Shown here piece by piece: positions 23,766 to 37,390 of a stretch of 64,000 nucleotides of DNA. A program made the translations under genes and the position numbers. Location of the stretch: positions 2,093,276 through 2,157,275 of the forward strand of contig NW_003101679.1 in assembly GCF_000003855.2 (NCBI RefSeq), in the 5' to 3' direction. The notes below the pieces were generated by a model. The model saw nothing but the letters and a program-made list of their open reading frames with translations. It was not told the DNA's origin and did no database searches. Origin of the DNA: Blastomyces gilchristii SLH14081 (Eukaryota > Ascomycota > Eurotiomycetes > Onygenales > Ajellomycetaceae). Positions within the stretch are counted from its first letter, which is position 1. The number at the start of each line of letters is the position of its first letter.

Positions 23766-24242
23766 TATTCTCACTCAATGAAAAGTTAATCAGACTGTTT
23801 CAATTAAGAGATTTATTGAACTCTTTTCAATTGAAAAGTTAATCAAACTATTTCAATTAAGAGATTTCTAAGTCTATTTTCAAACTGCTTCAAAAGAATA
23901 ATAAAACACTTTTATGTATAAAACATCTGATTTTCTTCACACTAGTTCAGTAACTAGGTTAGATTTTTAAAAAGAATCTAATAAACTAAAATTGATTTTT
24001 GAGATAAATTAATAAAATCTTTATAATCTCTTTTTTGAGATACAGTGAGAAAAAGTATGATATCAATTAATAGTAAATCAGATAATATGACAGTTTTTAA
24101 GAGAGCAACTGACAAAACATAAGTTAATTTTTTTCAGAGAAATTGATTAAAACTATTCAATTTTATTCTCAATCATTCAATTCTTCTCACACAACAAGTG
24201 TGCAACTCAAATCAGTTAATAAAAAGTGTAAAAATGAATTAA

Positions 24243-24513
24243 TGTGACGGGCTGTGCCCGATCAATTATATAGACTATTCCGTTACACTTCACAGATTTC
24301 TACCACTCCGATTCTCGGTCGCTGATCCTCAGCTGAAAACCTACAGAATTTCTATTCTTCCGCCCCGAAGCTTCACTGTGTATGAAAACCTCTATTCTTC
24401 TGCTCTGAAGTTCCACCGCGTACGCCACTGCATACATGTATAAATATTCACTTCAATTGCTGATTCTCACACTTTCTCTTCCCTTCCTTCTCTAATATTT
24501 TTCACTTTGTTAT
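24243..24513 (+). repeat. Gypsy-1 copy A 5' LTR, first part
   Basis: Starts TGTGACGGGCTGTGCCCGA and is nearly free of decay to about 24430 (CCGCCCCGAAG, CACCGCGTACGCC). It is cut at 24513 by gypsy-3, which duplicated gttat (24509-24513; second copy gttgt at 32155-32159). Confidence 0.9.
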
Positions 24514-24771
24514 TGTAAGAATAAGTCCTCGCAGGCGATTATTCAGGTGTTTGCAGCTTGGTGTGATATATACTGTTAACTACTAGAAGTATTTGAAATA
24601 AAAAGATAAAATGTAGAAGTCAAATGTATAATAGTATTCAAGCTGAGTTGTGAATAGTATTCATGAACTTCAATCTATATAGTTGTGTGTAGCCAAGGGC
24701 TGCTAACTCTATTGATTATATAAGAGATAGAAATAGAAATAAAGAATTCATGAGAAGTGAGATTTCTTACA
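24514..24771 (-). repeat. Gypsy-3 3' LTR
   Basis: 258 bp, same length as its partner at 31897-32154. The outer 60 bp keep CTCGCAGGCG and GGTG, while the inner part is AT-rich. Confidence 0.9.
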
Positions 24772-26299
24772 TATCTTCTCCTCTCTAAGACTTTATCTGT
24801 GAAGTCTTTTACTGAGTGACTTCATAGAATCAGCTCAGCACTGCAGTGATACTTATTAAAAATCCTTCACATCTATAAAAAAAATCTCAGTGAGGAAAAA
24901 TTCCTTATTATTATAAAGAGAAAAGAGTCTATCACTCAGTTTCTTATTTTATGAGATTCTTTATAATCTACAGATTCTTCTCTAACTATTATACAGATTT
25001 ATCTCACATCTTTCATATAGAAGAGTTTCAGTTAACTCTTAATTATTTTCACAAGATTCTTGTTTAATTATTATATAGATTCATCTTACAGATAAATCAC
25101 TCTCTATGAGATTATTCTCATTAAAGAGAAGTATTTGTAAGTTAATCTTTTATTTATTCTTATGAATCATCATTCTTTAACACTGTAGAATTGTGAGGAA
25201 TTTTTCATTCTTTCATTAACTCTGTAGAATTATAGAATCAAGATATTCATAATCTGTAATCACTCTTTATAGTTATATAGAAAGATTTAGATCTGCAGTT
25301 TATAATCACTCTTTGTTTACTAGAGTGATCTGACTGTTCTATAGAATCACTCACAGTGTAAATAAATCTCTCTAGAGTAGTATAAATATTTCAGATCTAT
25401 CTGTGAAATCTCATCTTCTTTTTTCTTTTTCTATAACAGCTCTTATTTCTACAAACTGTGAGTATTCTCATTCATTTATAAAGTGTTTTTATTCAGATAA
25501 CAGAGAGAGAGTGTTTCTGATAATATTCATATATTAATTCAAGAACTTCTCAAGAATAAAATTTTTTTCAATTTCAATATTTTTATAAATAATGTCTGAC
25601 TGCTGCTGAGCTTCTTATGAGCATTCTTATAACTTCTCTAATCACTTTTTACTGACTAATGAAGCAGAAACATTATTATCTATAACAGTATCATCACTCT
25701 TCTCAGTTCTGTCACTGTATCTGATCTTCAGATCAGCAGTCAACTCTGTGTCTCTCTCAGATCAGTCTCTAGCTTCAAGCAGCACAGTTCTGCTCTTTGC
25801 TGTAAGTCTTTCTATAAGTAATTCCTTACAGATTCTAGCTAATAGTTCCTGCAAAGCTTTCAGTACTGTCAGTGCTCTCTACAGTCTCACAGATCTATGA
25901 TCACTCTCTCTCTGTCTGTACAATCTCTGATCAGATATATGCAAATATGTCTAGATTCTCTATCAACAGTTCTCATGCTGCAGTGCATTTCTGCAATCTC
26001 ATTGTTAAGAAGAGATGAGTTCTCAGATATCTGTAAAATCTGAGTAATCAAGACAATGTAAATACTATGAATTTATGATAGAAGTTAATCTGAGCAGATG
26101 AGCTTCTCTCTGTATCTTAATTATTTCTGAGCTGAATACTTCAGTATAACTGAAGAAGTGAACACTGCTTTACAAGAGATATCTGATTATATATACAGAT
26201 AATCAGCTCTCAAGAATCTGCTGCAACTGTATACACTCTGATATTTAGCTTCTGTGAAGTCTGTGCATTTCTAACAGTCTTTATATTAAATATAACAAT
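24772..26299. other. Gypsy-3 region between the 3' LTR and integrase
   Basis: About 1.5 kb of decayed AT-rich DNA. I found no open frame of note on either strand and no motif that I can assign. A Ser/Leu-rich reading near 25600-26000 (plus strand, starting ATGTCTGACTGCTGC at 25591) is suggestive of an antisense reading frame, but it is interrupted. It could be an untranslated 3' region or the remains of an extra gene. Confidence 0.4.
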
Positions 26300-29200
26300 T
26301 ATCTGTACTGTGAGTATGATACTCTCTACTTCTTTAAAGAGAAGAATTAATAGTCACAGAGAGATTGAATATTACAGATATTAAGAATATAAGTATGAAT
26401 TTTCTTTATTTATTTCTTTATTAATCTCTAAATTATAATTACAGTTCTGTTTTTATTTTCTTTATTTTTTAACTTTAATAAGAATATGATTTCTTCTTCT
26501 CTTTATATATACTGCAGACTGTTCATTTCAGTAGAAATTCATTATCTTATAGACTAGAGTTTATAAATAACAGTGTTAATATCTTTATTATAATCAGGTT
26601 CTTAATGAAGATTACATTATTCAGACTTATCAGAATTTACAGTATAAAAGTTATATCTCAGCTTTTACAAATATCTTATCTACTCAGATAATTCTTAAGT
26701 AAACTCATTTATCTTATTAGAATACTCTTATCACTGAATCTTAAATCAGAGCTTATAATCTCACTTCTCTGAGTTAATAATCTCTTTAATCTGATATTCT
26801 CTTTCACTCTCTAATACTTTGTAAACAGAGTGATGAGTCACAGAGTTCTCTTCTAAGAATTTCTTATATTTATAAAGTAAAGAAATATGAAAAATATTAT
26901 ATAACTATAACTTAAGTAACAGTTTCAATTTATAGAACTGTGAGCTAACTTTCTTCATAATCTTATAAGACTCTATTTATAAGAGATTTAGCTTCTTACT
27001 AGATCTCTGTATAATTATATTTTCTAGACTTAGTCAGACTCTATTATCTTTCTTGACACTCTTTATAATATACTTGAAGTCATAGTATCTCTTCTGATAC
27101 TCTTGAGTCTTTCTCAAGAATTCACAGACTTTCTTCTAAATATTCTGAATTCTCTCACTCTGTTCATAAGTATTATCACACTCTATAGTGTACTCTCATA
27201 AGTTCATCAAGATTATCTATGAATAAGTCTTAATAAGTATCTCAAAGAGAGTTTTATCTATACTGATATGCTTTGAGTTATTGTATATAAACTCTATAAG
27301 TGATAATTAATGTATTCAGTCATTCTGATTGTAATTGACAAAGTATTACAGATACTGTTTTAATATACTTATCAGATATTCTGTCTGATTATCTATCTGT
27401 TGATAAAAAGCTGTGCTTAGATCTCACAAGATCTTCAGTATAGTTATCAGATTGAATCAGAATTTCTCTATAAAGATTGATTCTCTGTCTGAGATATTGT
27501 TCACAGATAATTCATACAACTGAATCACATTGTGAATAAAGATATAAGTTAAATTCTTTGACTTTAAGTTCTTACAGATGAGTATAAAGTGTATCATCTT
27601 AATAAAGTAATCTACTATTATCAGCACACTGTCAAAGTCAGTATCATATATATTCTTACTTTCAGAGAGACTTATCAGAGTGTTCATTTCTAGCTGTTTT
27701 CAAGATTCTCATAGAATGAGTAGAGAAGTAAGTTCTTTATATAATCTGAACTGCACTACTTATGAATTCTGATAAATAGTATAAGAATTCACTATCTTCT
27801 TTATAAGTTCTTATATCTTCAGTTAGAAGTATTGTCTTATAAGCAACTCATGAGTTCTAGTATCTATAAAATAACCTGTTAGAGAATAGTTATAATATCT
27901 TTTAATGAGTTCTATACATAGAAACTCATTCATAGGTATATAAATTCAGTTCTGTCTTTATAAGAGATTATTTAAGTCTCTTTAATTCTTTATTTCTGCA
28001 GAATTGATCTCTATCATAAGCAGTTTCTTAATATACTGAGTATATTCATTCTTCAGTTACAGTTCAGACAATCTGAATAGAAGATCTTATAAAGACTTAT
28101 ACACTGTTTTCTCTTATATCAGGTCTTCTACAGTACTTCTCAAAGTTTACAAACTCTTCAGATTATAGATACTCTCTTCAGGAATTCTTATAAAGATTCT
28201 CAGAGTGTTAACTCTCAGTGTTATAGAGAGTAGTTATACAGACTTCTTTTCTCTCTTTTTCTTCTTCTCTTATAGAGAATTGAGAGACTCTTCAGTTAAT
28301 CTCTTTATAACACTCAGTCTGAGTATTCTGTAAAGCTTTTCTATCTTCTCTAGTCTCTCTATATCTATTGTCCTGATCTTCTTAACATAGTCAAACCTGT
28401 AAGAGAGTCTGTCTGCTAAGTTCTTAGTTCTCTTAATATACTCTATCTTGAATCAGAATTCACTCAGTCTCTGAACTCAGTGAATCTACTGCTGTAAGAG
28501 TTTCTTGATTGAAGTAAACTGTTATATGCTATTATAATCAGTTCTAACAGTAATCACTGTCATGAGATTCTCAAAGTAGTGATATCAGTGATGAAAGAAT
28601 TTCACTATTATAAGAAGCTTCTGATTATAAATATCATAGTTAATCTCTGTGAGTTGCATCTTCTGTGAGAAAAAGATTATTAAAACTTACTTCTTATTTA
28701 ACTGTAGTTACAAGAATATTTCTGAAATTGTAAAGAAGAAGATATCTATCTCTAATCTAATTAAGAGTGAGAGTTTAAAGTGAAACAGTATTACTATATC
28801 TGTGAATATCTGTTTCAATCTTACAAAGATCTTATAAGCTTCTGAGATAAGAAAGTTCTTACAGTTCTCTCTTCTTAATAATCTTTTCATTCTTTATTTA
28901 TAGAATGACTTCTTCTTATTTTCATTCTTCAGCATGTCTGTAAGAGTCAAGAAGGTTCTTATAAATATAAAGATAAATTATCTATAGAAATTCACAAAGC
29001 TCTGAAAGATTTAAATCTTATAAATACTAGTTAACTCTGATTATAATAGAATAATCTCAATCTGTGAAGATTTCATCTGAATACTATTCACAGTGATTAC
29101 ATATTCTAGGAAATTAATCTGATAGATATCAAAGTTATACTTTATAAGCTTAATATACAGTTCTGTCTTATATAAGACCTTCAACACACTTTATATATAC

Positions 29201-30250
29201 TCAGTATGTTCTTTCTTCTCTATGAAGTATATTATCACATCATTCAGATATATTATCATGAAGATATTCAGATATGAAAGAAGTGTTTTATTAATGAAAG
29301 ACTGAAATACTGCAGAGGTATTAGTCAAATCAAAAGACATCACTAAATATTCAAATAATCTCAGTGCAGTTCTAAAGACAGTCTTTCATTCATTCTCAGA
29401 CTGTATTCACAGCTGTGTATATATATTAATCATATTCAGTTATGTGAATATAATAGCTTCTGTAAGACAGTCGATTACATTCTCAATCAGAGATAGAGAA
29501 TAGTGACTCTTTATAATCTTAAAGTTCAGATTGTGATAGTTTATATATAATCTGAGATCTTCATTCTTCTTCTTTATAAATATCACAGAGACTTTCATAA
29601 AGATCTGCAAAGATCAGATAAAGTCATTCTTCAGATTCTTCTTTATATAAGTCTGTGAGACCTCTGTCTTGTGATGAAAGAGCTTATAGAGTGATTCTCA
29701 GAAGAGTTTCTACTCTTCTATTAAATCTATTATCAGATTGTTCTTACAGTGAGATAAAAGCTCAGCTGCTCTTACTGAGCTGAATATCTCTGTAAGATCT
29801 TGATATTTCTCTGATATCTGAAGCTCAGTTTTCATGACTGTAAAGTTCTCAGATATTCACAAAGTTATTATATAGATGTGCTTATCTTCTTTAATCAACT
29901 CTACAGTATTAACTGATTCTATCTTTATAAGTGAGTCTATCAACACTGATCAGAAGTATAAACCTTACTCATAAACAGTTATATGTGAATTATGTCTTTG
30001 AAGTTATACAAGTCTCAAGTACATATTATCTGTTATATTTATAATAATCACAGTTTTCATAAATCTTCTTCAGATTCTGAAGAGATCTTGTAATTTAAAA
30101 ATGATTCTTATAAGTCTCTCAGTTCTCAGATCTGAGTTCTCATACTCTGCTTATTATAAGAGCAGATTCTCAGTTTTTATCATTCAGCTTATTTACTCTG
30201 TAAGCTTCAGAGACACTACAGTGATCTGAAATTCTGAGTTTATCAATACT
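26300..30250 (-). pseudogene. Gypsy-3 pol (protease, RT, RNase H, integrase), decayed
   Basis: Read on the minus strand. RT is around 29200-29570, with the FRTALRLFEYLVMSF segment (normally ...FGLTN), then FQSFIN, then YLNDVIIYF, where the first Asp of YxDD has become Asn. RNase H is at about 28600-28900 (FSQKMQLTEINYDIYNQKLL-like). The integrase zinc region and core follow, with an open piece at 27457-27687 carrying DFDSVLIIVDYFIKMIHF (catalytic Asp present) and ISDRESIF (second Asp). A chromodomain-like end (about 26700-26870, YKVLESEREYQIKEI) may be present. Stops are abundant. Confidence 0.82.
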
Positions 30251-31300
30251 TCTCATGCTAATAAGATGGTAGTACTGCAGTGCAGTCTCTCTTGATAAGT
30301 ATATATTTTTATTGAAGAAGTAACAGATTCAGGTGTTAGCTTTAAGACTCTTAAGAAGGCTGTTACTGACTCTGTTCATAACTTCTTAAATTTCTATTTT
30401 GATTTATCTGAATAGTTTGTACAGAGATGTTCTGATTTCAAATAGATAAAGTAGAGATTTGTTTTCTTAGTCTCTCTATAATACATTCTATTCACAGAAG
30501 CTTGTGAAGCTCTCTCTCTCTGCTTAGTAGTCAGATATTAATCTCTCTATATCTTATCATCTTTCTCTAGTAAATCTGTTCTCTATTATTCTGACTCTTG
30601 CAGAGCTGATTAATAATTCACTCTCTACAGATCTGTGTCTCTTACAGTGATTTATAAGTGATGAATAAGAGTCATCAGTTTCTTCAGAGTTAAGAGCTTA
30701 GAGTCTCACTCAATGAGCTTGTTCTGTATATCTTTATTCAATCTCTTTATAAACATTATTATTCAGATCTTATTTCAGAACTCTGTTTTCATAGATCTTA
30801 ATTTACATTATAATTTTATAAAGCACTGTGAGTAATCTTTATTAGATTTCTCATCTCTTTTTCTAATATTAATAATCACAGCTCAGATGTTCTCTGTTTA
30901 GCTTGTAAAGTCTCTTAACTTATTCTCTATATAGGTCTTAAGATCAGATTAGCAGAATCTCTTATAATCATTCTCTAGATAATTCAGCCAGTTCTTGACT
31001 TCAGTATAGTAGAGGTCTGTTATTATATAGATAACAGCTTCTTCATCTTTCATATCACACAGCTGAGCTTGTGAGTCAATTTCAAATACAAACTTATAAA
31101 AGCTTTTATAGATTGTGATTCAGTAAGTGATCTTAAGTGATTACAGCTTAAGAAAGTTTCTTTTCAGTTTGCAGATGTCTCTGAAGATTATATCTGAAGA
31201 CTTAGTTTAAGAGTGTTTATAGACAGTAAGTGTTTCTTATAGAAAAATAGCTTGATTTTATGAAAGATACTCAAGAATGTTCTTCACTAAGATTGATTTA
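30250..31300 (-). pseudogene. Gypsy-3 gag, decayed
   Basis: Minus strand upstream of pol. A segment around 30900-31080 reads DEEAVIYIITDL...VKNWLNYLENDY, like a Ty3-type capsid. A CCHC knuckle is recognisable near 30405-30450, where the Cys codons now read Tyr (YFIYLKSEHLCTNY). The start codon is not clear (an ATG at 31303-31305 opens only a short frame). Non-functional. Confidence 0.65.
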
Positions 31301-31321
31301 TTCATGAGTTCAGAGAGTTTC

Positions 31322-31696
31322 AGCCCCGGTGGCCGAATGGTTAATACAGCCACCCGGTAGTGCCTTCGCGTGGGAAATCAAGACACGTGAGTTCGAAACC
31401 CGCAGGGGATACATTAAATTCAGAACTCAAGCACCTCAGATTTCTAATAAATACAGAGGTGTATAAATCACTTCAATGAATCACTCTATGTTTCTGAGCT
31501 GAGAAGTTCTTATTGTATGTATCTAATTATCACTTCTTTGTATTTTTCTATGTTCTTGTTATCTTGAGATGGTCTCAACACCTGTATTTCCTCCTGTATA
31601 ATCAACACTTGACCTGTATTTAACATAACACAAGAACTTATCATAAGCTCCGCTTGCATATGAGTATCATGAAAGAATACTAATAATAATAATAAT
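31322..31696 (+). mobile_element. SINE-1b, tRNA-derived SINE
   Basis: A 375-bp plus-strand copy with duplication agagagtttc at 31312-31321 and 31697-31706. A box (TGGCCGAATGGTTAA) at about 31330, B box GTTCGAAACC at about 31391, and (AAT)n tail at 31678-31696. Compared with SINE-1a it shows CC-to-TC, GG-to-GA and CG-to-CA changes, so it is mildly decayed. Confidence 0.92.
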
Positions 31697-31896
31697 AGAG
31701 AGTTTCTCTGTCACAGATGTAGAGAATGATATTCTGTAAGTAGTTAATAAGTTCTCTGAGACTTCTTTTATAAAATTTATTCATGATTCAGATGACTGCT
31801 TCTGAATATCTGCAGTAGAGTTTGCAGAAATTGAAGTATGCAAGTTTCTAGTTCTTTCAGTTATAATAAGTGATTGCTGACTCACTGAGCTTGAAA

Positions 31897-32154
31897 TGTA
31901 AGAATAAGTGCTCACAGACAAGTATTCAGATATTTGCAGCTTGATATAATGTGTACTGTTAACTACTAGAAGTATTCATAATAGAAAGATAAAACACAGA
32001 GATTAAATGTATAATAGCATTCAAGCTGAGTTATGAATAGTATTCATGAACTTCAGTCTATATAGTTGTGTGTAGTCAAGGGCCGCTAACTCTATTGATT
32101 ACATGAGAGATAGGAATAGAGGTAAAGAATCCGCGAGAAGCGGGATTTCTTACA
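31897..32154 (-). repeat. Gypsy-3 5' LTR
   Basis: 258 bp. The end next to the insertion site (about 32085-32154) keeps GGGCCGC, CCGCG and GCGGG. The part next to the element interior is decayed. Confidence 0.9.
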
Positions 32155-32159
32155 GTTGT

Positions 32160-32208
32160 ATAAGATCTGTAAATATCATACTAATCTATTCAGTGTAGGC
32201 CTCTTATA
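32160..32208 (+). repeat. Gypsy-1 copy A 5' LTR, last part
   Basis: The LTR end (TATTCAGTGTAGGCCTCTTATA) resumes right after gypsy-3 and its duplicated target. Together with 24243-24513 it gives an LTR of about 320 bp, like the 3' LTR. Confidence 0.85.
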
Positions 32209-32486
32209 CTTGAAAAACATTCATTGTCTTCTCATTAGAAATGATTATTCATCAAGAAGATATCTGAATGTGTAACAACACATAAGAAATAGAAAATAAT
32301 TAAACAGTTAAATAGATAATGAGTTTTCAGATAGAAGCTTGCTTATCAGTCACTCTGACCCTGTAATAAGATCTTATAAGAGAATGTCAGTGAAAGATCT
32401 GAGAGTTATGACATCTCAGATATATAAGATATTTATATAATTACACTTCTTCAGACTTCACAGATATTACATATTCAATAAATAAC

Positions 32487-33660
32487 ATGTCTAATGACAA
32501 TATAAAAGAACTCTTAAACACAAGTATAGAAGTGATATTACAGTGACTTTAAGTAATGTTAGAATTACAGCAGCAACAGATAGCAGACATGCATACAACT
32601 CAATAACTTTAATATAAGAAAATTCAATAATTAACTTAACAGAGAACTCATGCAACTTTAACATCTACAGAATCAAATATAATAATACTGAAGAAATGCT
32701 TAGATACTTCTGCATATTTTAATACTTCTGATCTCACTCTCTACTCATCATGAAGAATGAAAATGCTTGTGAAACTGAGTATAGATAAAGATGTCATCAG
32801 TTCATTAATCAATCAAGATTGATATATCAATGAATAATTGAAGAATTATGTGAAATAGAAGTTTCATTCATGACTAAAAGCATATAAATCTGTATTACAA
32901 ATATCAGATAATATCATCAAATATCTTGATATTCTGTTCTAAGTCACTGCTATGCAACAGAAAGTATTAGATTGATTACAGAGTGTCTGACAGAGAAACA
33001 CTTCTCTTACAACATTTATTCCTGACTTTGACACTCAGATCTTAGAAGTAGATGATTAATCTTGAGAGAATTAAATGAAGATTAGCATGCTCAAGAACAC
33101 ATTGACTTTCAAACTCTTACAGACTCTTATAAGTGTAAATAAAGACCTGACTTATGAAGACTTCTGCACACAGCTCTGAACATTGATTGATTATCTTATC
33201 CAGCTCAAGAATATACAGAACAGTGATAGAAGACATTACATTTCAGTCACTTATACATCTACACCTGCACGGAAGAATAACAACAATGACACAGATGTCA
33301 TGAACTGAGTGAACTCAAATGTCTACATATAAGCAAGAGTCTTCATTATTCAGATCAGCTTTCAAGTTTCTGAGATCACTTCTGAAGAAGTTATCAATTA
33401 ACATCAACATAAAGTATGCATTAACTGTAACTGATCAGAATACATTGCTTTCAACTGCTGATTAACCTATGTATCTTCTCACTCAAGAGAAAGATCAGTG
33501 TTTTCTCACTTGAACAATGAATCAGCATCTGTTCATGCTAATCACATTGTAGTGAAGAAAGATTCAGAAGATAACTATGAGAATATTCTGATAAAACAGA
33601 GAAAAGATTAGCTTCTGTTTAAATTTATAAACAGAAGCTTGAAGAGATTGAATAACAATA
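32487..33660 (+). pseudogene. Gypsy-1 gag, decayed, copy A
   Basis: Starts at the ATG 32487-32489 (MSNDNIKELLNTSIEVILQ), about 280 bp after the LTR. A Gln-rich stretch follows, then a capsid-like part with FIPDFDTQILEVDD and MLKNTLTFKLLQTLISV. A basic linker (NSDRRHYISVTYTS) precedes one CCHC knuckle at about 33420-33470, read as CINCN.SEYIAFNC, where His is now Tyr. A short acidic/basic tail leads into the protease. Internal TGA/TAA stops make it a relic. It has the length and order of Tf1/sushi-type gag proteins. Confidence 0.8.
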
Positions 33661-33669
33661 ATTTAAAGA

Positions 33670-36600
33670 AAAGATGACAATGAATGTGATTCTTATATCT
33701 ACTGTGATAAATAATATGTATAATATGTAGATCATGGTAGATAGCAGTCTATATCACTATACAATGATTAAATCTTTAGTTATAAGACATCATGATCTTC
33801 AGTATATTCTCTTATCAAAACCCTGACTTCTCACAGAATTTAATGATTTAAAAGATGTTTGTATCTGTTATATGATGAAACTAAATATAGATGTTGAACA
33901 ATATCAATATAAAGATATCTATATATATAAAGTTGATAATCTTAATTATAATCTTATATTAGAACTTGTCTGACTATCTGAATAAGGCATCTTATTGAAT
34001 GCTTGAAACAGAAGCTTGATATTCTCTAACAATAATAGAATTCATGAAGATGGTATTTACAAGACTATGAATCTTATACAGATCTCTGCTAACACTTATA
34101 AAATGCTCTGAAAAAGAGATCATTATTAAAACTGCTAACAGAGTCACTGATAAAATCACTGATAGCAGAATTATATATCAATCTATTTCATCAGCCTGGC
34201 TGATATCAAGAAAGCTCCAGAGAAGTTATTCTGTACTACAATAACAGATTCTTATACAAACCTCTTTCAATAATATTATGAACATCTAGATATCTTCTAA
34301 TAAGACAACATTATAAATTTACTTCTCTTATGAGATTCAGAAATAGATCACAGTATTAAGTTAGAGAAGTAGAATAGTAAGAACTCTGAATTATTATAAG
34401 ACTCTCTTTATAATATGTCTTGAGATGAACATCTTCTTCTTCAAAAGACACTTAATGATCTGTTGAATAAGAGATTCATATATATTAGTAACTCTTCTAC
34501 TGCTGCTTCTATTCTCTTTGCAAAGAAATCAGATGAAGAACTCTGATTCTGTGTGAACTATTAAGATCTGAACAGATTGATAAAGAAAGATCATTATCTC
34601 TTATCACTCATCAATGAAATCTTAGCATGTATTGAATGAGCTCAATGATTTATAAAGTTAGATATCATCAATGTGTTTCATAAGATTTGTATCACTGAAG
34701 AAGATGAATGTCTTACAGTATTTCAAACACATTATAATCTCTTTGAATGAATAGTTGCACTCTTTGAACTGATTAATGCTCTCAGTACATTTCAGAAGTA
34801 TATTAACTGAGTACTCTGAGACTTTCTTGATAAATTTGTATTCACTTATCTAGATCACATTCTCATCTTCACTGATAAATTCAGAAAGAAATATCAAGAG
34901 TATGTGTAAAGAGTATTACAATGATTACAAGAAGCAGAACTATCAATCAATATTGATAAGTGTGATTTTAAAGTTAAGAGTACTAAATATCTAGATTTCA
35001 TCATAGAAGCTAGCAAGAGAATTTGAATGAATTCTGAGAAGATCTCTCTCATTCTTGAATGAGAAGCTTCACACACTGTGAAAGATGTATAAAGCTTCAT
35101 TGAATTTGCTAACTTCTATCAGTGATTTATATAAAACTTCTCAGATATTGCAAGATCACTTACAGAACTTATCAAGAAGAACTCTGTATTTCAGTGATTA
35201 GTGAACATTGACACTGTATTCACACAGATGAAGAAGATATTCATTAATATCTCTCTGCTGATGACATTTGATTCTGATTATAAGACAGTTGTTGAAGCTG
35301 ATTTCTCTGACTATATCACAGAAGAAGCTATATTACAATATGATGATAAAGATGTTCTACAATCATGCATCTTCATGTCTAAGAAACTGAGTCCTGCTGA
35401 ATGCAATTATGAGATCTATGATAAAGAACTTCTCATGATTGTATACTATCTAAAAGAATGAAACTCTGAACTCTGAAGTGTCTTCAAATTTGAGATAATC
35501 ACAGAGTATAAGAGTCTCAAATACTTCATCATCACTTTTAAGCTTACAGAATGACAGATGCAATGATCTGAGTTCTTAAGCCACTCTCATTTTACAATAC
35601 ACCATCAATCTGACAGTTAGAACTCGATGACAGATGCTCTCTTATGATGAGAGCAAGATATGTCATCTGATGTAACAGATACTCACTGAATGAACTGAGA
35701 GCATCAGCTCTTGAATCTGAAGATACTAGTTAATCAAGATGAAACAGCTCATGACACTATACATGCTTCTTCAATTAGAACTGTCACTGATATCTCAACT
35801 TCTTTTAAACCTACATTAGATGAACTATAACATACAGCAGCTCAAACTGATGAACTTCTTCAAGTACTCACTGAAGCAGTACAACAAGAAGTACTTCAAT
35901 TTCCTTCAGAACTATGTATAAGAACTGATATCTCACAATGTTCAATTGATGATAATAACACTCTACAATTCTGTGAATAATGCTGAGTCTCTCACTCTGA
36001 ATTATTACATATCTGAATAATGTGAGAGATGCATGATTCTTATATAATCAGTCATTCAGACTGTGAATAACTGTATTGAATAATCTCTTGAGAATTCTAC
36101 TGATCTGAGATATTAAACAGTATCAGATACTTTGTGTGAAACAGCAATCACTGTTCTTCTATTATCTTATGAAAGAACTGTAGAAAAGATCTACTGAAAT
36201 CACTTAATATCTCTGATAATATCTGATAAGATGTAGTAATTGACTTCACTATTAATCTATCTGAGAGTAAGAGTTATAAGAATATTCTGATCATTGTTGA
36301 TAAATTAAGTAAAGATATAATATTAAAATCTTGTGATAAGATAAATACTGAAAAAGTTACTAAAGCCTTCTTACAGAGTTTATTCTATTGAATACATGAG
36401 TTATCAAGATCTATTATATCAGACTGAGACTGTCAATTCATGAGTATTCTCTGAACAAGAATCTGTCAAGTTCTTGAGATTATATATTATTTATCAACTG
36501 TCTATCACTCTGAGACTGATGATATATCAGAATGAATAATTCAGACTGTAAAGAACTATCTTTATAAGTTCTGTAATCATTTATAAAATGATTGATATAA

Positions 36601-37260
36601 TCTTCTTCTATACACAGAGATCACTATCAATGATTGAGATGCTGTTTTAACAGATATAAGCCTGTTCTTTCTTGCACACAGTTATTACATGAAGGTGTTA
36701 GATCTTCTAGAGATCACACAGTTCACACTGAATCTCTGAAGTCTGATTCAGATTATCAATAATATAGTAACAAAGCTCTAAGACACTCATGACTGAGCAG
36801 AGGCCTTCATAACAAGTACTAAACAAGATTAAGAAGATCAAGCTAATATTCAACAAGATTCTGCAGAGCAGTATAAGATAGAAGATCTTGTATAATTAAA
36901 TCTCAAGAATATACAGATTACATGTTCATTCTGTACATTGAATTATCATTATATGAAATACACAGTGACAGAGATTCTAGACAGTTATAACTATCATCTT
37001 AATACTTAATCAGAAATTCATAATATATTTCATACAAGCTTGCTTCACTGCACTGTCACTGATCTGTTCTCTTCTTAACTGACTTCTGACTGACAGCTGC
37101 CAGAGATTGTAGAAGAAGATAATGAACTTGAATAAGAGATTAAGAATATTCTTGATAAGAGACCCCGCGGCCGCAGCTGATAATATCTTATAAAATGAGT
37201 CAGGTATGATCATCTGATCTGAACTCTGAGTTCTGCGAAATCTGAGATCACAGCTATTGA
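33670..37260 (+). pseudogene. Gypsy-1 pol (protease, RT, RNase H, integrase, chromodomain), copy A
   Basis: The protease is at about 33720-33990. The RT runs about 34200-35000, with YLDHILIFTD at about 34848-34875 (second Asp of YxDD now His). RNase H is at about 35201-35650, with an open 86-codon piece holding VVEADFSDYI and SKKLSPAECNYEIYDKELL. The integrase core runs about 36180-36620 and includes an NILIIVD strand. The tail at about 37090-37220 reads VEEDNELE..I.NILDKRPRGRS.YLI.WVRYDH.I, matching a chromodomain, so this is a chromovirus. Stops sit mainly where Trp and Arg belong. The end of the frame (GGCCGC near 37166) is less decayed than the rest. Confidence 0.88.
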
Positions 37261-37291
37261 GCTACGCACGACTGGCAAAGAGAGAAGCTAA

Positions 37292-37390
37292 TGTGACAGA
37301 CTGCACCTGATCGATTATAGAGACTATTCTGTTACACTTCACAGATTCCTATCACTCTGATTCTTGGTTGCTGATTCTCAGCTGAAAACC
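37292..37390 (+). repeat. Gypsy-1 copy A 3' LTR, first part
   Basis: Starts TGTGACAGACTGCACC after the purine tract. It is cut at 37390 by SINE-2, and the last 13 bases (37378-37390, tcagctgaaaacc) are the target that was duplicated. Confidence 0.9.

Larger units (their letters stand above)
20363..24242 (-). mobile_element. LINE copy 2, middle part (ORF1 and N-terminal half of ORF2)
   Basis: Minus-strand LINE between the hAT insertion and gypsy-1 copy A. Its right edge carries the 5-bp duplication attaa (24238-24242), repeated at 38696-38700, where the LINE leader resumes exactly in register with copy 1 (about position 2255). Confidence 0.9.
24514..32154 (-). mobile_element. Gypsy-3, complete but decayed Ty3/mdg4 element
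   Basis: A 7,641-bp minus-strand element inside the 5' LTR of gypsy-1 copy A. LTRs of 258 bp lie at 24514-24771 and 31897-32154, beginning TGTAAGAATAAG and ending TTCTTACA. Its target duplication is gttat/gttgt, with one difference. Gag is at about 30250-31300 and pol at about 26300-30250. SINE-1b is nested at 31322-31696 near the 5' LTR. A purine-rich tract in the element sense abuts the 3' LTR at about 24775-24788. It differs from gypsy-1 and gypsy-2 in sequence. Confidence 0.9.
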